A DNA stretch of 64,000 nt from Kribbella antiqua (GTDB lineage Bacteria > Actinomycetota > Actinomycetes > Propionibacteriales > Kribbellaceae). Both the position numbers and the translations under genes were made by a program. Positions 9,351 to 17,512 of this stretch are shown here, piece after piece. The stretch lies in NCBI RefSeq assembly GCF_004345665.1, contig NZ_SLWR01000001.1:682001-746000 (forward strand), given 5' to 3'. Within the stretch, counting starts at the first letter, position 1; every line of letters begins with the position of its first letter. The notes beneath the pieces were generated by a model. That model was not told where the DNA came from, did not search any database, and saw nothing but the letters and a program-made list of their open reading frames with translations.

Positions 9351-10580
9351 TCAGGTCTTCGGGAGTTCCTTGGAAAGGACAGTGGCCCACTTGCCACCGT
9401 CGACCTTGTAGACGGTCAGCACCCGGGACGTGGTGTCGCCGTACTGGTCGAACGCGACCTTGCCGGTCACGCCGTCGAAGGAGACCTGCTGCAGGGCGTC
9501 CACGGTGGCCTTACGGGCCGACTCGACGTCCGAGGCGTCCTTCAGCGAGACCTTCAGCGCGTTGATGATCGCGTTGGCCGCGTCGTAGGAGTAACCGCCG
9601 TACGCCGCGTACGGGTCCTTGTACCCGGCCGCGTTGTAGTCCGCGATGAACTTCTTCGCCGACGCGAGGGTGTCGACCGGAGCGCCGACCGAGGTGGCCA
9701 GGTCGCCGTTGGCGGTCTTACCGGCCAGGGAGATGTACTTCGGGTCGAAGATGCCGTCGCCGCCCATCAGCGGGATGTTCAGGCCGCCGGCCTTCATCTG
9801 CTGCGAGAGCGGACCCGCGTTCGGGTACTCACCGCCGTAGTAGACGGCCTGCGGGGCGGCCGGCTTGATCGCCGAGATGACCGCCTGGTAGTTCGAGTCG
9901 TCCGGGTTGATCGTCTGCTGAGCGACGACCTGACCGCCGAGCTTCTTGAACTCCTCGGTGAAGGTGCCGACCAGGCCCTGGCCGTACGCCTTCTTGTCGT
10001 GAATGGTGGCGACCTTGGTGATCTTCGCGGTCTCGTACAGGTAGCGAGCAGCGAAGGGGCCCTGGACCGCGTCGGTGGTGCAGGTCCGGAAGTAGGTGGC
10101 GTACGGCCGCTTCGGCTCGGTCTGCCACTTGGCGCCCTGGGTCAGGCCCGGGCCGGTGTTGGCCGGCGAGACCTGGACGATGTTCTTCGGCGCGAGCACC
10201 GGCTGGACCTGCTGGCTGACGCTGGTGTTCAGCGTGCCGACGACACCGATGACGTCCTTGTCGCCGGCCAGCGCGGTGGCGGCGTTCTTACCCGGCTCGG
10301 TCTTGGCCTCGTCGTCCTTCGGCACGACCTCGAGCTTCCAGCCCGGGATCGCGTTGGAGTCGTTCGCCTGCTTCACGGCGAGCTCGACCGAGTGCTGGAT
10401 ACCCAGACCCAGCGCGGAGAGGTCTCCCGACAGAGGCGCGATCACGCCGATCTTGGCGGTCTTGGTCGAACCACCGGAGCTCCCCCCGGAGTCATCGCCG
10501 CTGCGTGAACCGCAGGCAGTCAGGGCCAACGACGCAACGATCAGCGACGCGCCGACCCGTACTACGGAACGCTGGTGCAC
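9351..10580 (-). CDS. livK: Branched-chain amino-acid ABC transporter substrate-binding lipoprotein
   Basis: Extracytoplasmic binding lipoprotein of the Liv importer (type I periplasmic binding fold, Peripla_BP_6), about 409 residues. The signal peptide carries the lipobox LTAC with Cys23, followed by a Gly/Ser linker. The mature domain begins AKIGVIAPLSGDLSALGLG and includes VIGVVGTLNTSVSQQVQPVL and an AYGGYSYDAANAIINAL segment. GTG at 10580 is preferred because GGAGG lies four bases upstream; the ATG at 10592 would put that ribosome site inside the gene. First gene of the livKHMGF operon. Confidence 0.93.
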   Translation of the reverse strand: MHQRSVVRVGASLIVASLALTACGSRSGDDSGGSSGGSTKTAKIGVIAPLSGDLSALGLGIQHSVELAVKQANDSNAIPGWKLEVVPKDDEAKTEPGKNAATALAGDKDVIGVVGTLNTSVSQQVQPVLAPKNIVQVSPANTGPGLTQGAKWQTEPKRPYATYFRTCTTDAVQGPFAARYLYETAKITKVATIHDKKAYGQGLVGTFTEEFKKLGGQVVAQQTINPDDSNYQAVISAIKPAAPQAVYYGGEYPNAGPLSQQMKAGGLNIPLMGGDGIFDPKYISLAGKTANGDLATSVGAPVDTLASAKKFIADYNAAGYKDPYAAYGGYSYDAANAIINALKVSLKDASDVESARKATVDALQQVSFDGVTGKVAFDQYGDTTSRVLTVYKVDGGKWATVLSKELPKT

Positions 10581-10894
10581 TGTTCCTCCCATGTCTGGAT
10601 AGTCCGGGCAGATCGCCGGACTCCCGCGTTTGCCGCGAGCACCGGCAGGTTAGACCCGTGAATGGTTCCAAGCGAACCGCGCACAGCCTGCGTTGCGATG
10701 TCGTTACCCCGGTAAGCATCGTCCGTTGATCTGGTTACTGTCTTGCCGCCGTTTCGGTGACAGAGCGTCAGGCTTGCGCATGTTTACGTGATGGGTACGA
10801 GTCGCAAATCCGCCATATCAGGCACGGTGTGTCACCAGCAACGCGTTCGAGGTAACGATCCGTGCCCGTTCGGGCCGACATCGCGGCCCTGGCG
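10581..10894 (-). promoter_or_regulatory. Intergenic region upstream of livK
   Basis: About 314 bases with no convincing gene. It must hold the livK promoter, since the next gene (pdtaR) is on the same strand with its stop at 10895. A weak candidate reading towards livK is TAACCT (minus strand, near 10646-10651) with TTCGCT 18 bases upstream. A GGTGACA near 10757 and a TGTCACC near 10830 form a widely spaced inverted repeat of unclear meaning. No operator is recognised. Confidence 0.4.
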
Positions 10895-11482
10895 TCAGGA
10901 ATCTCCGGCCTCGGAGACCACCAGCTCGGCCACCTGACGCATCGAGACCCGCTTGTCCATCGCGGTCTTCTGGATCCAGCGGAACGAGTCCGGCTCGGAC
11001 AGCCCGAACTTCGTCTGCAGGATCGACTTGGCCCGGTCCACCAGCTTGCGCGTCTCCAGCCGGTCGGCCAGGTCGGCGACCTCGCGCTCGAGCTCGGCCA
11101 GTTCGACGTACCGGGAGGCGGCGATCTCGATCGCGGGCAGCAGGTCGGCCTTGGAGAACGGCTTCACCAGGTACGCCATCGCGCCGGCGTCGCGGGCCCG
11201 CTCGACCAGCTCCCGCTGCGAGAACGCGGTCAGCATCAGCACCGGTGCGATCCGATCGCCGGCGATCTTCTCCGCCGCGCTCAGCCCGTCCAGCTTCGGC
11301 ATCTTGACGTCGAGGATCACCAAGTCGGGCCGATGCTCGGTCGCCAGCCGGATGGCCTCTTCCCCATCCCCCGCCTGCCCGACGACGTCGTACCCCTCCT
11401 CCGCCAGCATCTCGGCCAGATCCATCCGAATCAAAGCCTCATCCTCAGCGATCACCACACGCTTAGCAGTCACACCCGACAC
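10895..11482 (-). CDS. pdtaR: ANTAR-domain response regulator PdtaR
   Basis: A 195-residue two-component response regulator with an RNA-binding output domain, orthologous in layout to mycobacterial PdtaR, which binds nascent RNA and causes antitermination. The receiver domain has the acidic pair AEDEALIRMD, the phosphoacceptor Asp58 in LVILDVKMPKLDG, the Thr in MLTAFS and the Lys in YLVKPFS. The C-terminal ANTAR three-helix domain runs from LETRKLVDRAKSILQ to MRQVAELVV. The start is GTG at 11482. Its histidine-kinase partner (PdtaS type) is not in the window. Position between polA and pyk fits conserved actinobacterial order. Confidence 0.93.
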   Translation of the reverse strand: MSGVTAKRVVIAEDEALIRMDLAEMLAEEGYDVVGQAGDGEEAIRLATEHRPDLVILDVKMPKLDGLSAAEKIAGDRIAPVLMLTAFSQRELVERARDAGAMAYLVKPFSKADLLPAIEIAASRYVELAELEREVADLADRLETRKLVDRAKSILQTKFGLSEPDSFRWIQKTAMDKRVSMRQVAELVVSEAGDS

Positions 11483-11497
11483 TGTATCGACCCCCGC

Positions 11498-12271
11498 TCA
11501 CGACTTAGGACCCACGAAGGCATCCAGCGCCGCAACGGCCTCCTTCCGGCTGACCGCAATGTGGTCCAGGCGGGGTTGCCGCCAAGCAATGCCCAGAAGA
11601 TCCAACGCAGCCGTCAGTATGTTCCGAATGTCCCCGGACTGGTTAGAGAACATGTAACGCACGTAGTAGTACCGCTTGCCATCAGGCTTGCTCGCCCAGT
11701 TCACGAACCGGCACCCATCAGAGTGAAACAGTCCCCGCAGCAACTGTTCGGGGTACTTGGCAACAATCTCCAACTGCCAGTCCACCAACTCGATCTTCCG
11801 CAGATGCTTCCGCCCGGCGCCGTGCTGGGGGAACACACAGGGCCAATGCTTCCACCGCGCCTCGATCCGTACCGAGCCGGAGCCACTGCGCAGACATGGG
11901 CTCGCATTCGGCTTCACTCGCCGGATCGTTTCGGCGATCTCCTGGTTCAGCTCGGGGTATCGCTGATCGTTAGCGATCTGCAGCGTGAATACGCCCCTCC
12001 GCGCGCGGGCAATCGATCCGTCGCCCAGGTACCACCCCAGCAGCAATGCGTACGCCGCCTCGTCCAGCTCAGCCCCATCGCATTGAGGACACGATGTCGC
12101 GGGATACCCGCTGCCGACCCGGATCAGTCCGTCGCGCTGATACCGCCGCCGCCAGGTCCGAATCGTTCGCAGGGCAACACCGTGGATCTCGGCGTTGACC
12201 CGATCAGGCACGCCCTCGTCGGACATCCGCAACGCGGACTCGACCGTCTCTCGCGATCGGAAGTGACCCAT
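11498..12271 (-). CDS. HTH plus LAGLIDADG-like homing-endonuclease-family protein (left copy)
   Basis: About 257 residues. The N-terminus holds a helix-turn-helix (RVNAEIHGVALRTIRTWRRR, about 24-43) and a single CPQC knuckle (61-64). Two LAGLIDADG-type motifs follow, LLLGWYLGDG at 76-85 and LLRGLFHSDG at 177-186, each ending in the expected acidic residue, as in single-chain LAGLIDADG proteins. A conserved block RWKHWPCVFPQHG lies between them. The start ATG at 12271 matches the start of the right-hand paralogue. Six of 23 Leu codons are TTG by my count. It is divergent from the adjacent tRNA and from the paralogue at 12467. Endonuclease, maturase-like and transcription-factor roles are all possible. 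Confidence 0.72.
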   Translation of the reverse strand: MGHFRSRETVESALRMSDEGVPDRVNAEIHGVALRTIRTWRRRYQRDGLIRVGSGYPATSCPQCDGAELDEAAYALLLGWYLGDGSIARARRGVFTLQIANDQRYPELNQEIAETIRRVKPNASPCLRSGSGSVRIEARWKHWPCVFPQHGAGRKHLRKIELVDWQLEIVAKYPEQLLRGLFHSDGCRFVNWASKPDGKRYYYVRYMFSNQSGDIRNILTAALDLLGIAWRQPRLDHIAVSRKEAVAALDAFVGPKS

Positions 12272-12302
12272 GCCACGAGGATGTCGCCGAGCACCGACAA
12301 TT

Positions 12303-12333
12303 TTGCTGATCGACCGGTTCCATGGGCTAGGAT
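12303..12333 (+). promoter_or_regulatory. Candidate tRNA promoter
   Basis: A good -10 hexamer TAGGAT (12328-12333) lies 11 bases before the tRNA. TTGCTG at 12303-12308 is a possible -35, though its 19-base spacing is long. This is inferred from sequence similarity to actinobacterial housekeeping promoters only. Confidence 0.45.
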
Positions 12334-12344
12334 CTTGACCACAT

Positions 12345-12419
12345 GCCCTGGTAATCCAATCCGGCAGAGATGATGGTCTCAAACACCATACAGTGTGGGT
12401 TCGAGTCCCACCCAGGGCA
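12345..12419 (+). tRNA. tRNA with CAA anticodon (Leu UUG-reading) but a short variable arm
   Basis: A 75-nt cloverleaf folded by hand. The acceptor stem is GCCCTGG with CCAGGGC (7 bp). The D-stem is only 3 bp (ATC/GAT) with a GG-containing loop. The anticodon stem is ATGGT/ACCAT with loop CTCAAAC, giving anticodon CAA at 12380-12382. The variable loop is ACAGT (5 nt), and the T-arm is GTGGG-TTCGAGT-CCCAC. The discriminator is A and CCA is not encoded. CAA reads the leucine codon UUG, yet bacterial tRNA-Leu normally carries a long variable arm, which is absent here. It lies between two divergent paralogous genes, 73 and 47 bases from their starts. Amino-acid identity is therefore uncertain. 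Confidence 0.85.
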
Positions 12420-12466
12420 CAAATTCGGCTGACAGATCTGTCGGTGGCGGCTGCAAACCTCGTGTC

Positions 12467-13216
12467 ATGTACGACGAGCGGACGCGGCAGCTGGCGTTGG
12501 CTGCGGTGGCGGGTGGGGAGAGTCTCAACGCTGTCAGCAAGTGGCTTGGTGTGAGTCGGTCGACGCTTCGTGAGTGGCGGGATCGGCCGCCGGCTGTGAC
12601 GAACCCGTCCGGCTGTCCGCGGTGTTCGGACGGGCAGTTGCCGCATGAGGCGTATGCGTTGTTGCTGGGGCTCTATCTGGGCGACGGGTGCCTGTCGCGG
12701 TTGAAGAAAGACGTGTACTCGTTGCGGATTGCCTGTGATCAGGGCTATCCACGTCTCGTCGACGAGGCTGCGCAGGTGATCGCCGCCGTACATCCGACGA
12801 GGCCTGTCCATCGGGTCCAGGCAGTTGGGTACATCTCGGTCGTCTCGTACTGGAAGCACTGGCCTTGCTTGTTCCCGCAGCATGGGAATGGGCCGAAGCA
12901 TCGGCGGCAGATCGAGCTGGCGCCTTGGCAGGTGGAGATTGTTGCCGGATGCCCCGAAATGTTGCTGAGGGGGTTGTTCAACTCCGATGGCTGCCGGGTG
13001 GCGAATTGGGCGACTCGGGTGGTCGGCGGGACGGTGAAGCGGTACGAGTATCCGCGGTACATGTTCTCCAACGAGTCCGGCGACATCATGCGGATCTGTC
13101 AGTGGGCGCTTGATCTGGTCGGTGTCCCGTGGCGGATGCCGCGGCGGAACGCGCTGTCGGTTGCGCGGCGGGAGGCGGTCGCGCGGCTCGATGAGTTCAT
13201 CGGGCCGAAGGGTTGA
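12467..13216 (+). CDS. HTH plus LAGLIDADG-like homing-endonuclease-family protein (right copy)
   Basis: 249 residues, clearly paralogous over its length to the gene at 11498-12271 but on the opposite strand. The helix-turn-helix is SLNAVSKWLGVSRSTLREWR (about 19-38), followed by a CPRC knuckle (50-53). The LAGLIDADG-type motifs are LLLGLYLGDG (65-74) and LLRGLFNSDG (166-175), and both copies share KHWPC-FPQHG and YMFSN-SGDI. Nine of 24 Leu codons are TTG by my count, far above ordinary genes nearby. The ATG is 47 bases after the tRNA, so the tRNA promoter could also serve it. The last 20 bases overlap the convergent pentapeptide-repeat gene. Confidence 0.72.
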   Translation: MYDERTRQLALAAVAGGESLNAVSKWLGVSRSTLREWRDRPPAVTNPSGCPRCSDGQLPHEAYALLLGLYLGDGCLSRLKKDVYSLRIACDQGYPRLVDEAAQVIAAVHPTRPVHRVQAVGYISVVSYWKHWPCLFPQHGNGPKHRRQIELAPWQVEIVAGCPEMLLRGLFNSDGCRVANWATRVVGGTVKRYEYPRYMFSNESGDIMRICQWALDLVGVPWRMPRRNALSVARREAVARLDEFIGPKG

Positions 13217-13943
13217 GGTGCTGAGCGGCCAGGGTGGCTAGGGGCTCGGAGTGGGTGAGGTAGTCGTGAGGGTTGTAGAGGGCCGCGCCGTCCTCGGTGC
13301 CTGGGCCGTGGAGGGCGTTGGTTAGTTCGGCTCGGAGGATGTGGGCTTCCGGTGATGGGTCGGACTCTAGGGCGGCTAGGGCCTGGCGGGCGGTGGGGCG
13401 GTAGTTGGGGATGAAGTGGGTGTCTTTCGGCAGTACGACGTGCTCGGGGTGGGCGTCGCGGAATTCGACGTGCTGGAAGGTGGCGGCGGTGAAGTCGAGG
13501 TCGCGGAGGGGCGCGGGAGTGGGGCGGTCGGGCAGTGGGCGGCAGTCGAAGAGCACGTCGCGGAGAGGGCCGGCGAAGGTGGAGTTGCGGAGATCGCATT
13601 GTTCGAACTGGACGCCGTCCAGGCGCGCGGCGGAGAAGTCGCAGCCGTCGAAGAGCGCACCGATGAGTACGGCGCCGCGGAGGTCGGCTCCGGCGAATGA
13701 CACCTGCCGCCACTCGTTTCGCCGCTTCTTGTGCCAACTGCCGAGAACCGCGCCGCGCAGAGACGCCCCGGCGAACGAGCAGTCCGACACCTGCGTGTCC
13801 CAGATCCGCAGATCCTCCAGTACGGCGTCCGCAAAGGAACATTCCGAGATCCGGCAACCGGTCCACCGCGCCCCGACGACCCGAACCCCATGCTGATCGA
13901 GCCCTCGCAACTTGGCCTTCTTCAGCTCCTCAAGCCCACGCAC
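13197..13943 (-). CDS. Pentapeptide-repeat protein
   Basis: 248 residues. Residues of roughly 25-165 show the A(D/N)LxX five-residue periodicity of the right-handed quadrilateral beta-helix (CSFADAVLEDLRI, CSFAGASLRGAVL, SFAGADLRGAVL, CDFSAARLDGVQF, CDLRNSTF). The remaining 80 residues are not repeats and are unrecognised. Some pentapeptide proteins mimic DNA and protect gyrase, but nothing here proves that role. The start is GTG at 13943, divergent from the VOC gene. Confidence 0.8.
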   Translation of the reverse strand: MRGLEELKKAKLRGLDQHGVRVVGARWTGCRISECSFADAVLEDLRIWDTQVSDCSFAGASLRGAVLGSWHKKRRNEWRQVSFAGADLRGAVLIGALFDGCDFSAARLDGVQFEQCDLRNSTFAGPLRDVLFDCRPLPDRPTPAPLRDLDFTAATFQHVEFRDAHPEHVVLPKDTHFIPNYRPTARQALAALESDPSPEAHILRAELTNALHGPGTEDGAALYNPHDYLTHSEPLATLAAQHLNPSAR

Positions 13944-13975
13944 CCCGCTAGCCTGCCAGCAGAGAGGAGCACACC

Positions 13976-14317
13976 ATGTTCACCGGATCGCACGTGATCA
14001 TCTACAGCACCGACGCCGAGGCCGACCGGGCGTTCATCCGGGACGTGCTCGGCTTCCCGCACGTCGACGCCGGCGCGGGCTGGCTCATCTTCCGGCTGCC
14101 TCCGGCCGAGATCGCCGTACATCCAACCGACGACAACCCACACCACGAGTTCTACCTGATGTGCGAGGACCTGGAAGCCCTGCTCGCCAAGCTCGACAGT
14201 CCCCAGCAGATCACCGAAGCCCGCTGGGGCCGCCTCGCGTCAATACCCTTGCCCAGCGGCGCCGGCCTCCCGGTCTACCAGCCGCTGCACCCAGTCGCCT
14301 ACAACCTCCCCGACTGA
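13976..14317 (+). CDS. VOC (glyoxalase/bleomycin-resistance fold) protein
   Basis: A 113-residue single-domain VOC superfamily protein. It opens with the beta-alpha-beta unit GSHVIIYSTDAEADRAFIRDVLGF, has IAVHPTDDNPHHEFYLMCED in the middle and ends with the VYQPLHP strand. The ATG is preceded by GAGAGGAGC. Some metal-ligand positions are plausible (His in SHVI, Glu in HEFY), but the activity cannot be assigned. Convergent with pyk, one base apart. Confidence 0.82.
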   Translation: MFTGSHVIIYSTDAEADRAFIRDVLGFPHVDAGAGWLIFRLPPAEIAVHPTDDNPHHEFYLMCEDLEALLAKLDSPQQITEARWGRLASIPLPSGAGLPVYQPLHPVAYNLPD

Positions 14318-14318
14318 A

Positions 14319-15770
14319 CTACGGGTTGGGCGTGCGGTACGCCGGGGCGATGCCTTCGATGGCGTCGCCCATGCGGTGGACTCGGAGGGCGTTGGTGGAG
14401 CCGGGGATGCTGGGTGGGGAGCCGGCCACGATGACGACGATGTCGCCCTTGTTGAGTTTGCCGAGTTCGAGCAGGCGCTGGTCGACCTGGCGGACCATTT
14501 CGTCGGTGTGGTCGACGGTGGGGACGATGTGGGTCTCGATGCCCCAGACGACGCTCAGCCAGGAGCTGACGGACGGGACGGGCGTGAAGGCGAGCACCGG
14601 GATCTCGGTGCGGTAGCGGGCCAGCCGCAGCGCGGTGTCGCCGCTCTGGGTGAAGGCGACCAGGAACTTGGCATCCAGCCGCTCCGCCACGTCGGCGGCG
14701 GCCCGGGCGATCACGCCGCCCTTGGTCCGCGGCTCCCACTCGATCTCCTTGAGCCGGCTCAGGCCGTGGTCCTCGGTCGACTCCACGATCCGCGACATCG
14801 TCTTCACGGTCTCGATCGGGAACCGGCCGACGCTGGTCTCGCCGGACAGCATCACCGCGTCGGCACCGTCCAGTACGGCGTTCGCGACGTCGGACGCCTC
14901 GGCCCGGGTCGGCCGCGGGGCGGAGATCATCGACTCCAGCATCTGGGTCGCGACGATCACCGGCTTCGCGTTCAGCCGGGCCTGGTCGATGATCAGCTTC
15001 TGCACCAGCGGGACCTCCTCCAGCGGGAGCTCCACGCCGAGGTCACCACGGGCGACCATGAACCCGTCGAAGGCCTCGATGATCTCGTCCAGGTTGGCGA
15101 CCGCCTGCGGCTTCTCGATCTTGGCGATCACCGGGACCCGCAGGCCCTCCTCGTCCATGATCTTGTGCACCAGCTGGATGTCGGCCGCGTCCCGGACGAA
15201 CGACAGCGCGATCATGTCGGCCGGCAGGTGCAGCGCCCAGCGCAGGTCCTCGGCGTCCTTCTCCGACAGCGCCGGCACGCTGACCGAGACGCCGGGCAGG
15301 TTGATGCCCTTGTGGTTCGACACCGGCCCGCCGACGGTGACCCGGCAGACCACGTCGGTCTCGGTCACCTCCTCGGCGACCAGCGCGATCCGGCCGTCGT
15401 CGATGAGCAGCTGGTCGCCCGGGTTCACGTCGCCCGGCAGGCCGTCGTACGTCGTACCGCAGATGGTGACGTCGCCCGGGACCTCGCGGGTGGTGATGGT
15501 GAACCGCTCGCCGTAGGTCAGCGTGACCTTGCCTTCGGCGAACTCCGCCAGCCGGATCTTCGGGCCCTGCAGGTCGACCAGGATGCCGACGTTCTGCCCG
15601 GTCTCCGCGGCGGCGGTACGGATCCGCTGGTAGATGCGCTCATGCTCCGCATGGGCTCCGTGGCTCAGGTTGAGCCTTGCGACGTCCATACCTGCTTGGA
15701 CGAGTTCCAGGATGCGCTCGGGGGCGGCCGTAGCCGGGCCAAGCGTACAAACGATCTTTGCGCGACGCAC
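14319..15770 (-). CDS. pyk: Pyruvate kinase
   Basis: Converts phosphoenolpyruvate and ADP to pyruvate and ATP, the last step of glycolysis; about 483 residues. Landmarks are RRAKIVCTLGPAT at the N-terminus, MDVARLNLSHG, the metal and phosphoryl-transfer segment IAKIEKPQAV, FMVARGDLGVELP and ADAVMLSGETSVG. The C-terminal regulatory domain ends near APAYRTPNP. GTG at 15770 is preferred over an upstream in-frame start because it aligns with the family N-terminus and has GGAGTAGGG upstream. Its place between gltDB and pdtaR matches conserved actinobacterial order. Confidence 0.96.
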   Translation of the reverse strand: MRRAKIVCTLGPATAAPERILELVQAGMDVARLNLSHGAHAEHERIYQRIRTAAAETGQNVGILVDLQGPKIRLAEFAEGKVTLTYGERFTITTREVPGDVTICGTTYDGLPGDVNPGDQLLIDDGRIALVAEEVTETDVVCRVTVGGPVSNHKGINLPGVSVSVPALSEKDAEDLRWALHLPADMIALSFVRDAADIQLVHKIMDEEGLRVPVIAKIEKPQAVANLDEIIEAFDGFMVARGDLGVELPLEEVPLVQKLIIDQARLNAKPVIVATQMLESMISAPRPTRAEASDVANAVLDGADAVMLSGETSVGRFPIETVKTMSRIVESTEDHGLSRLKEIEWEPRTKGGVIARAAADVAERLDAKFLVAFTQSGDTALRLARYRTEIPVLAFTPVPSVSSWLSVVWGIETHIVPTVDHTDEMVRQVDQRLLELGKLNKGDIVVIVAGSPPSIPGSTNALRVHRMGDAIEGIAPAYRTPNP

Positions 15771-15869
15771 GTCACAAAACCCTACTCCTACAAGACCACC
15801 TGTCCGCTGGTCCGCCCCCATTACTGGACGGTTAACAACAAAGGTCAATCAGGGACGGCGGCTGATTCG

Positions 15870-17423
15870 TCAAGAAGGTAAGGGGGTGTAGGCGCCGACC
15901 GTGATGTCGCCGGTGAGTTCGGCAGTGACGGTCTGCAGGCCGATCGGCTGGCCCTTCGAGTAGGTGATCAGGGTGACCTCGCCCGGCCGCCTCAAGGTGT
16001 ACCCGAGGGCGAACGCGTACGCCGCTCCCCCGGTGGTGCTGTTCGTGTACGTCGTGACCGGCAGCCCGTTCACCACCTTGTGCTCCGGTCCAACCTGGCG
16101 ATGCAGGTGGCCGGACAGCAGCAGGGTCGCGCAGCCCCGCGTCGCTGTGTCCGCGAACGACGACGGGTCGTGGACGACGAACGTGGAGATCCGTTTGTCC
16201 GACGGCTGGTCGCAGGCGACGTTCGCCAGCCGCTCGGACTGTTCGGCGATCGTCTCGTCGCCCGGCTGGTCCGCGCTGCCGAGCCCGGTCTTGGTCGGGT
16301 CGCTGTCGCCGAGGAAGCGGATGCCCTCTACCTCGACCGGCTTGCTGTCCAGCACGGTGAAACCGTTCTTGCGCATCGCGTCCTCGATGTGCCCGCCGGC
16401 GTCGTGGTTGCCGGCCACCGCGACGACCTTCAGGTCCCTGAAGTGCTGGCGCAGCGAGTGGATGCTGAACACCTCCCAGGACTGCCCGGACGAGGAGTCG
16501 TCGCCGGCGTCGATCAGCACCTTCGCGCCGGCCACCTTCGCCACCTCGGCCGCAAACGGGTCCATACCAATGTTGTCGTGCCGGTCCGACACCAGCAGCG
16601 CGACAGTCTCGTCCTCGGTCGCCTGGTGGATCCGGCCGCCGACCTGGCTGACCCGTTCCTTCAGTTTGCCGTAGAACTCGGTGGATCGCTCGTACGTCTC
16701 GACCGCCGTACGGATGACACCGACGCCGCCGGTGGTGGAGAACCCGGCCGCGACCTCGACCCCTGTGAGGCGTTCGTCGAAGGACAACTCGGGCAACAGT
16801 TCGGCCAGCGGGCGCCACTCGGTCGGTGGCACCTCGGCCGGACGCATCTGGCCTGGACCAAAGATCGACGCGATGGTGATCAGCATCGCCACCAGTACGA
16901 CGATCGCCCGGTGCTCCACGCGGCGTTCGTGGGTATGCACGTAGTGGACCAGTTCCCGGCGGCGGCGCGGACCGAGCATCGTCCAGATGGTCGCGACGAC
17001 GACGGCGACCAGCAGACCGGAACCGGCGCCGGCGACCGCGTTGTCGACGGCCATCTCCTGGACGACCTGCTGGATCCGGGCGATCTCACCGTCGGGCTGG
17101 GAGGCGATCAGGGCGTCGCGGTTGAGCAGCTCGGTGAGGTTGTTGGCGTCGGTCTCCTGGACGTCTACGTTGACGCCGATGCCGAACGCGGTGTCGGTGG
17201 CGATCCGCAGGCGCGGGAGTACGGCGCCGAGGTCGAGCGTGGCGTGGCCGTCGAACGTGGGTGAGACGGTGGCGGCGTGCGCGCCGATGGTGACTCGTTC
17301 GGAGTCGTTGGCGAAACCGAGCACGCCGACGAAGACCGACGTGACCAGCCAGAGCAGGCCGAGAGCGGCCCACGGCGTGATCGCGCGGAGCCGAGCTCTG
17401 GTGACCAGGCGGCGGCTAGCCAT
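15870..17423 (-). CDS. Membrane-anchored calcineurin-like metallophosphoesterase
   Basis: 517 residues with a first transmembrane helix at about 12-37 (WAALGLLWLVTSVFVGVLGF), an extracytoplasmic segment of about 100 residues, two further hydrophobic helices (about 128-148 and 170-190) and a C-terminal metallophosphoesterase domain. Metal-binding blocks are VSDRHDN (in place of the usual DLH), DAGDDSSS, GNHDAG and SGHLHRQ. The membrane topology places the catalytic domain outside. The first motif is unusual, but Asp and His are kept. Substrate unknown. Confidence 0.85.
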   Translation of the reverse strand: MASRRLVTRARLRAITPWAALGLLWLVTSVFVGVLGFANDSERVTIGAHAATVSPTFDGHATLDLGAVLPRLRIATDTAFGIGVNVDVQETDANNLTELLNRDALIASQPDGEIARIQQVVQEMAVDNAVAGAGSGLLVAVVVATIWTMLGPRRRRELVHYVHTHERRVEHRAIVVLVAMLITIASIFGPGQMRPAEVPPTEWRPLAELLPELSFDERLTGVEVAAGFSTTGGVGVIRTAVETYERSTEFYGKLKERVSQVGGRIHQATEDETVALLVSDRHDNIGMDPFAAEVAKVAGAKVLIDAGDDSSSGQSWEVFSIHSLRQHFRDLKVVAVAGNHDAGGHIEDAMRKNGFTVLDSKPVEVEGIRFLGDSDPTKTGLGSADQPGDETIAEQSERLANVACDQPSDKRISTFVVHDPSSFADTATRGCATLLLSGHLHRQVGPEHKVVNGLPVTTYTNSTTGGAAYAFALGYTLRRPGEVTLITYSKGQPIGLQTVTAELTGDITVGAYTPLPS

Positions 17424-17512
17424 GGGTCAACCGTATTGGCCCAGGCAAGAGATTGCATCCCGGGCCGCAGGCAACGGTTTGTTGCCTACGGCCCGGTTCA
17501 TCGCGTACCGGA

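Noticed and set aside
12272..12901. N-terminal extension of the left HTH/LAGLIDADG gene across the tRNA to 12901
   Set aside because: It would run through the tRNA and the antisense of the right-hand paralogue. The ATG at 12271 gives a protein collinear with the paralogue.
15771..15869. Riboswitch upstream of pyk
   Set aside because: Only about 100 bases, with a possible TTGACC promoter element but no recognisable aptamer core.
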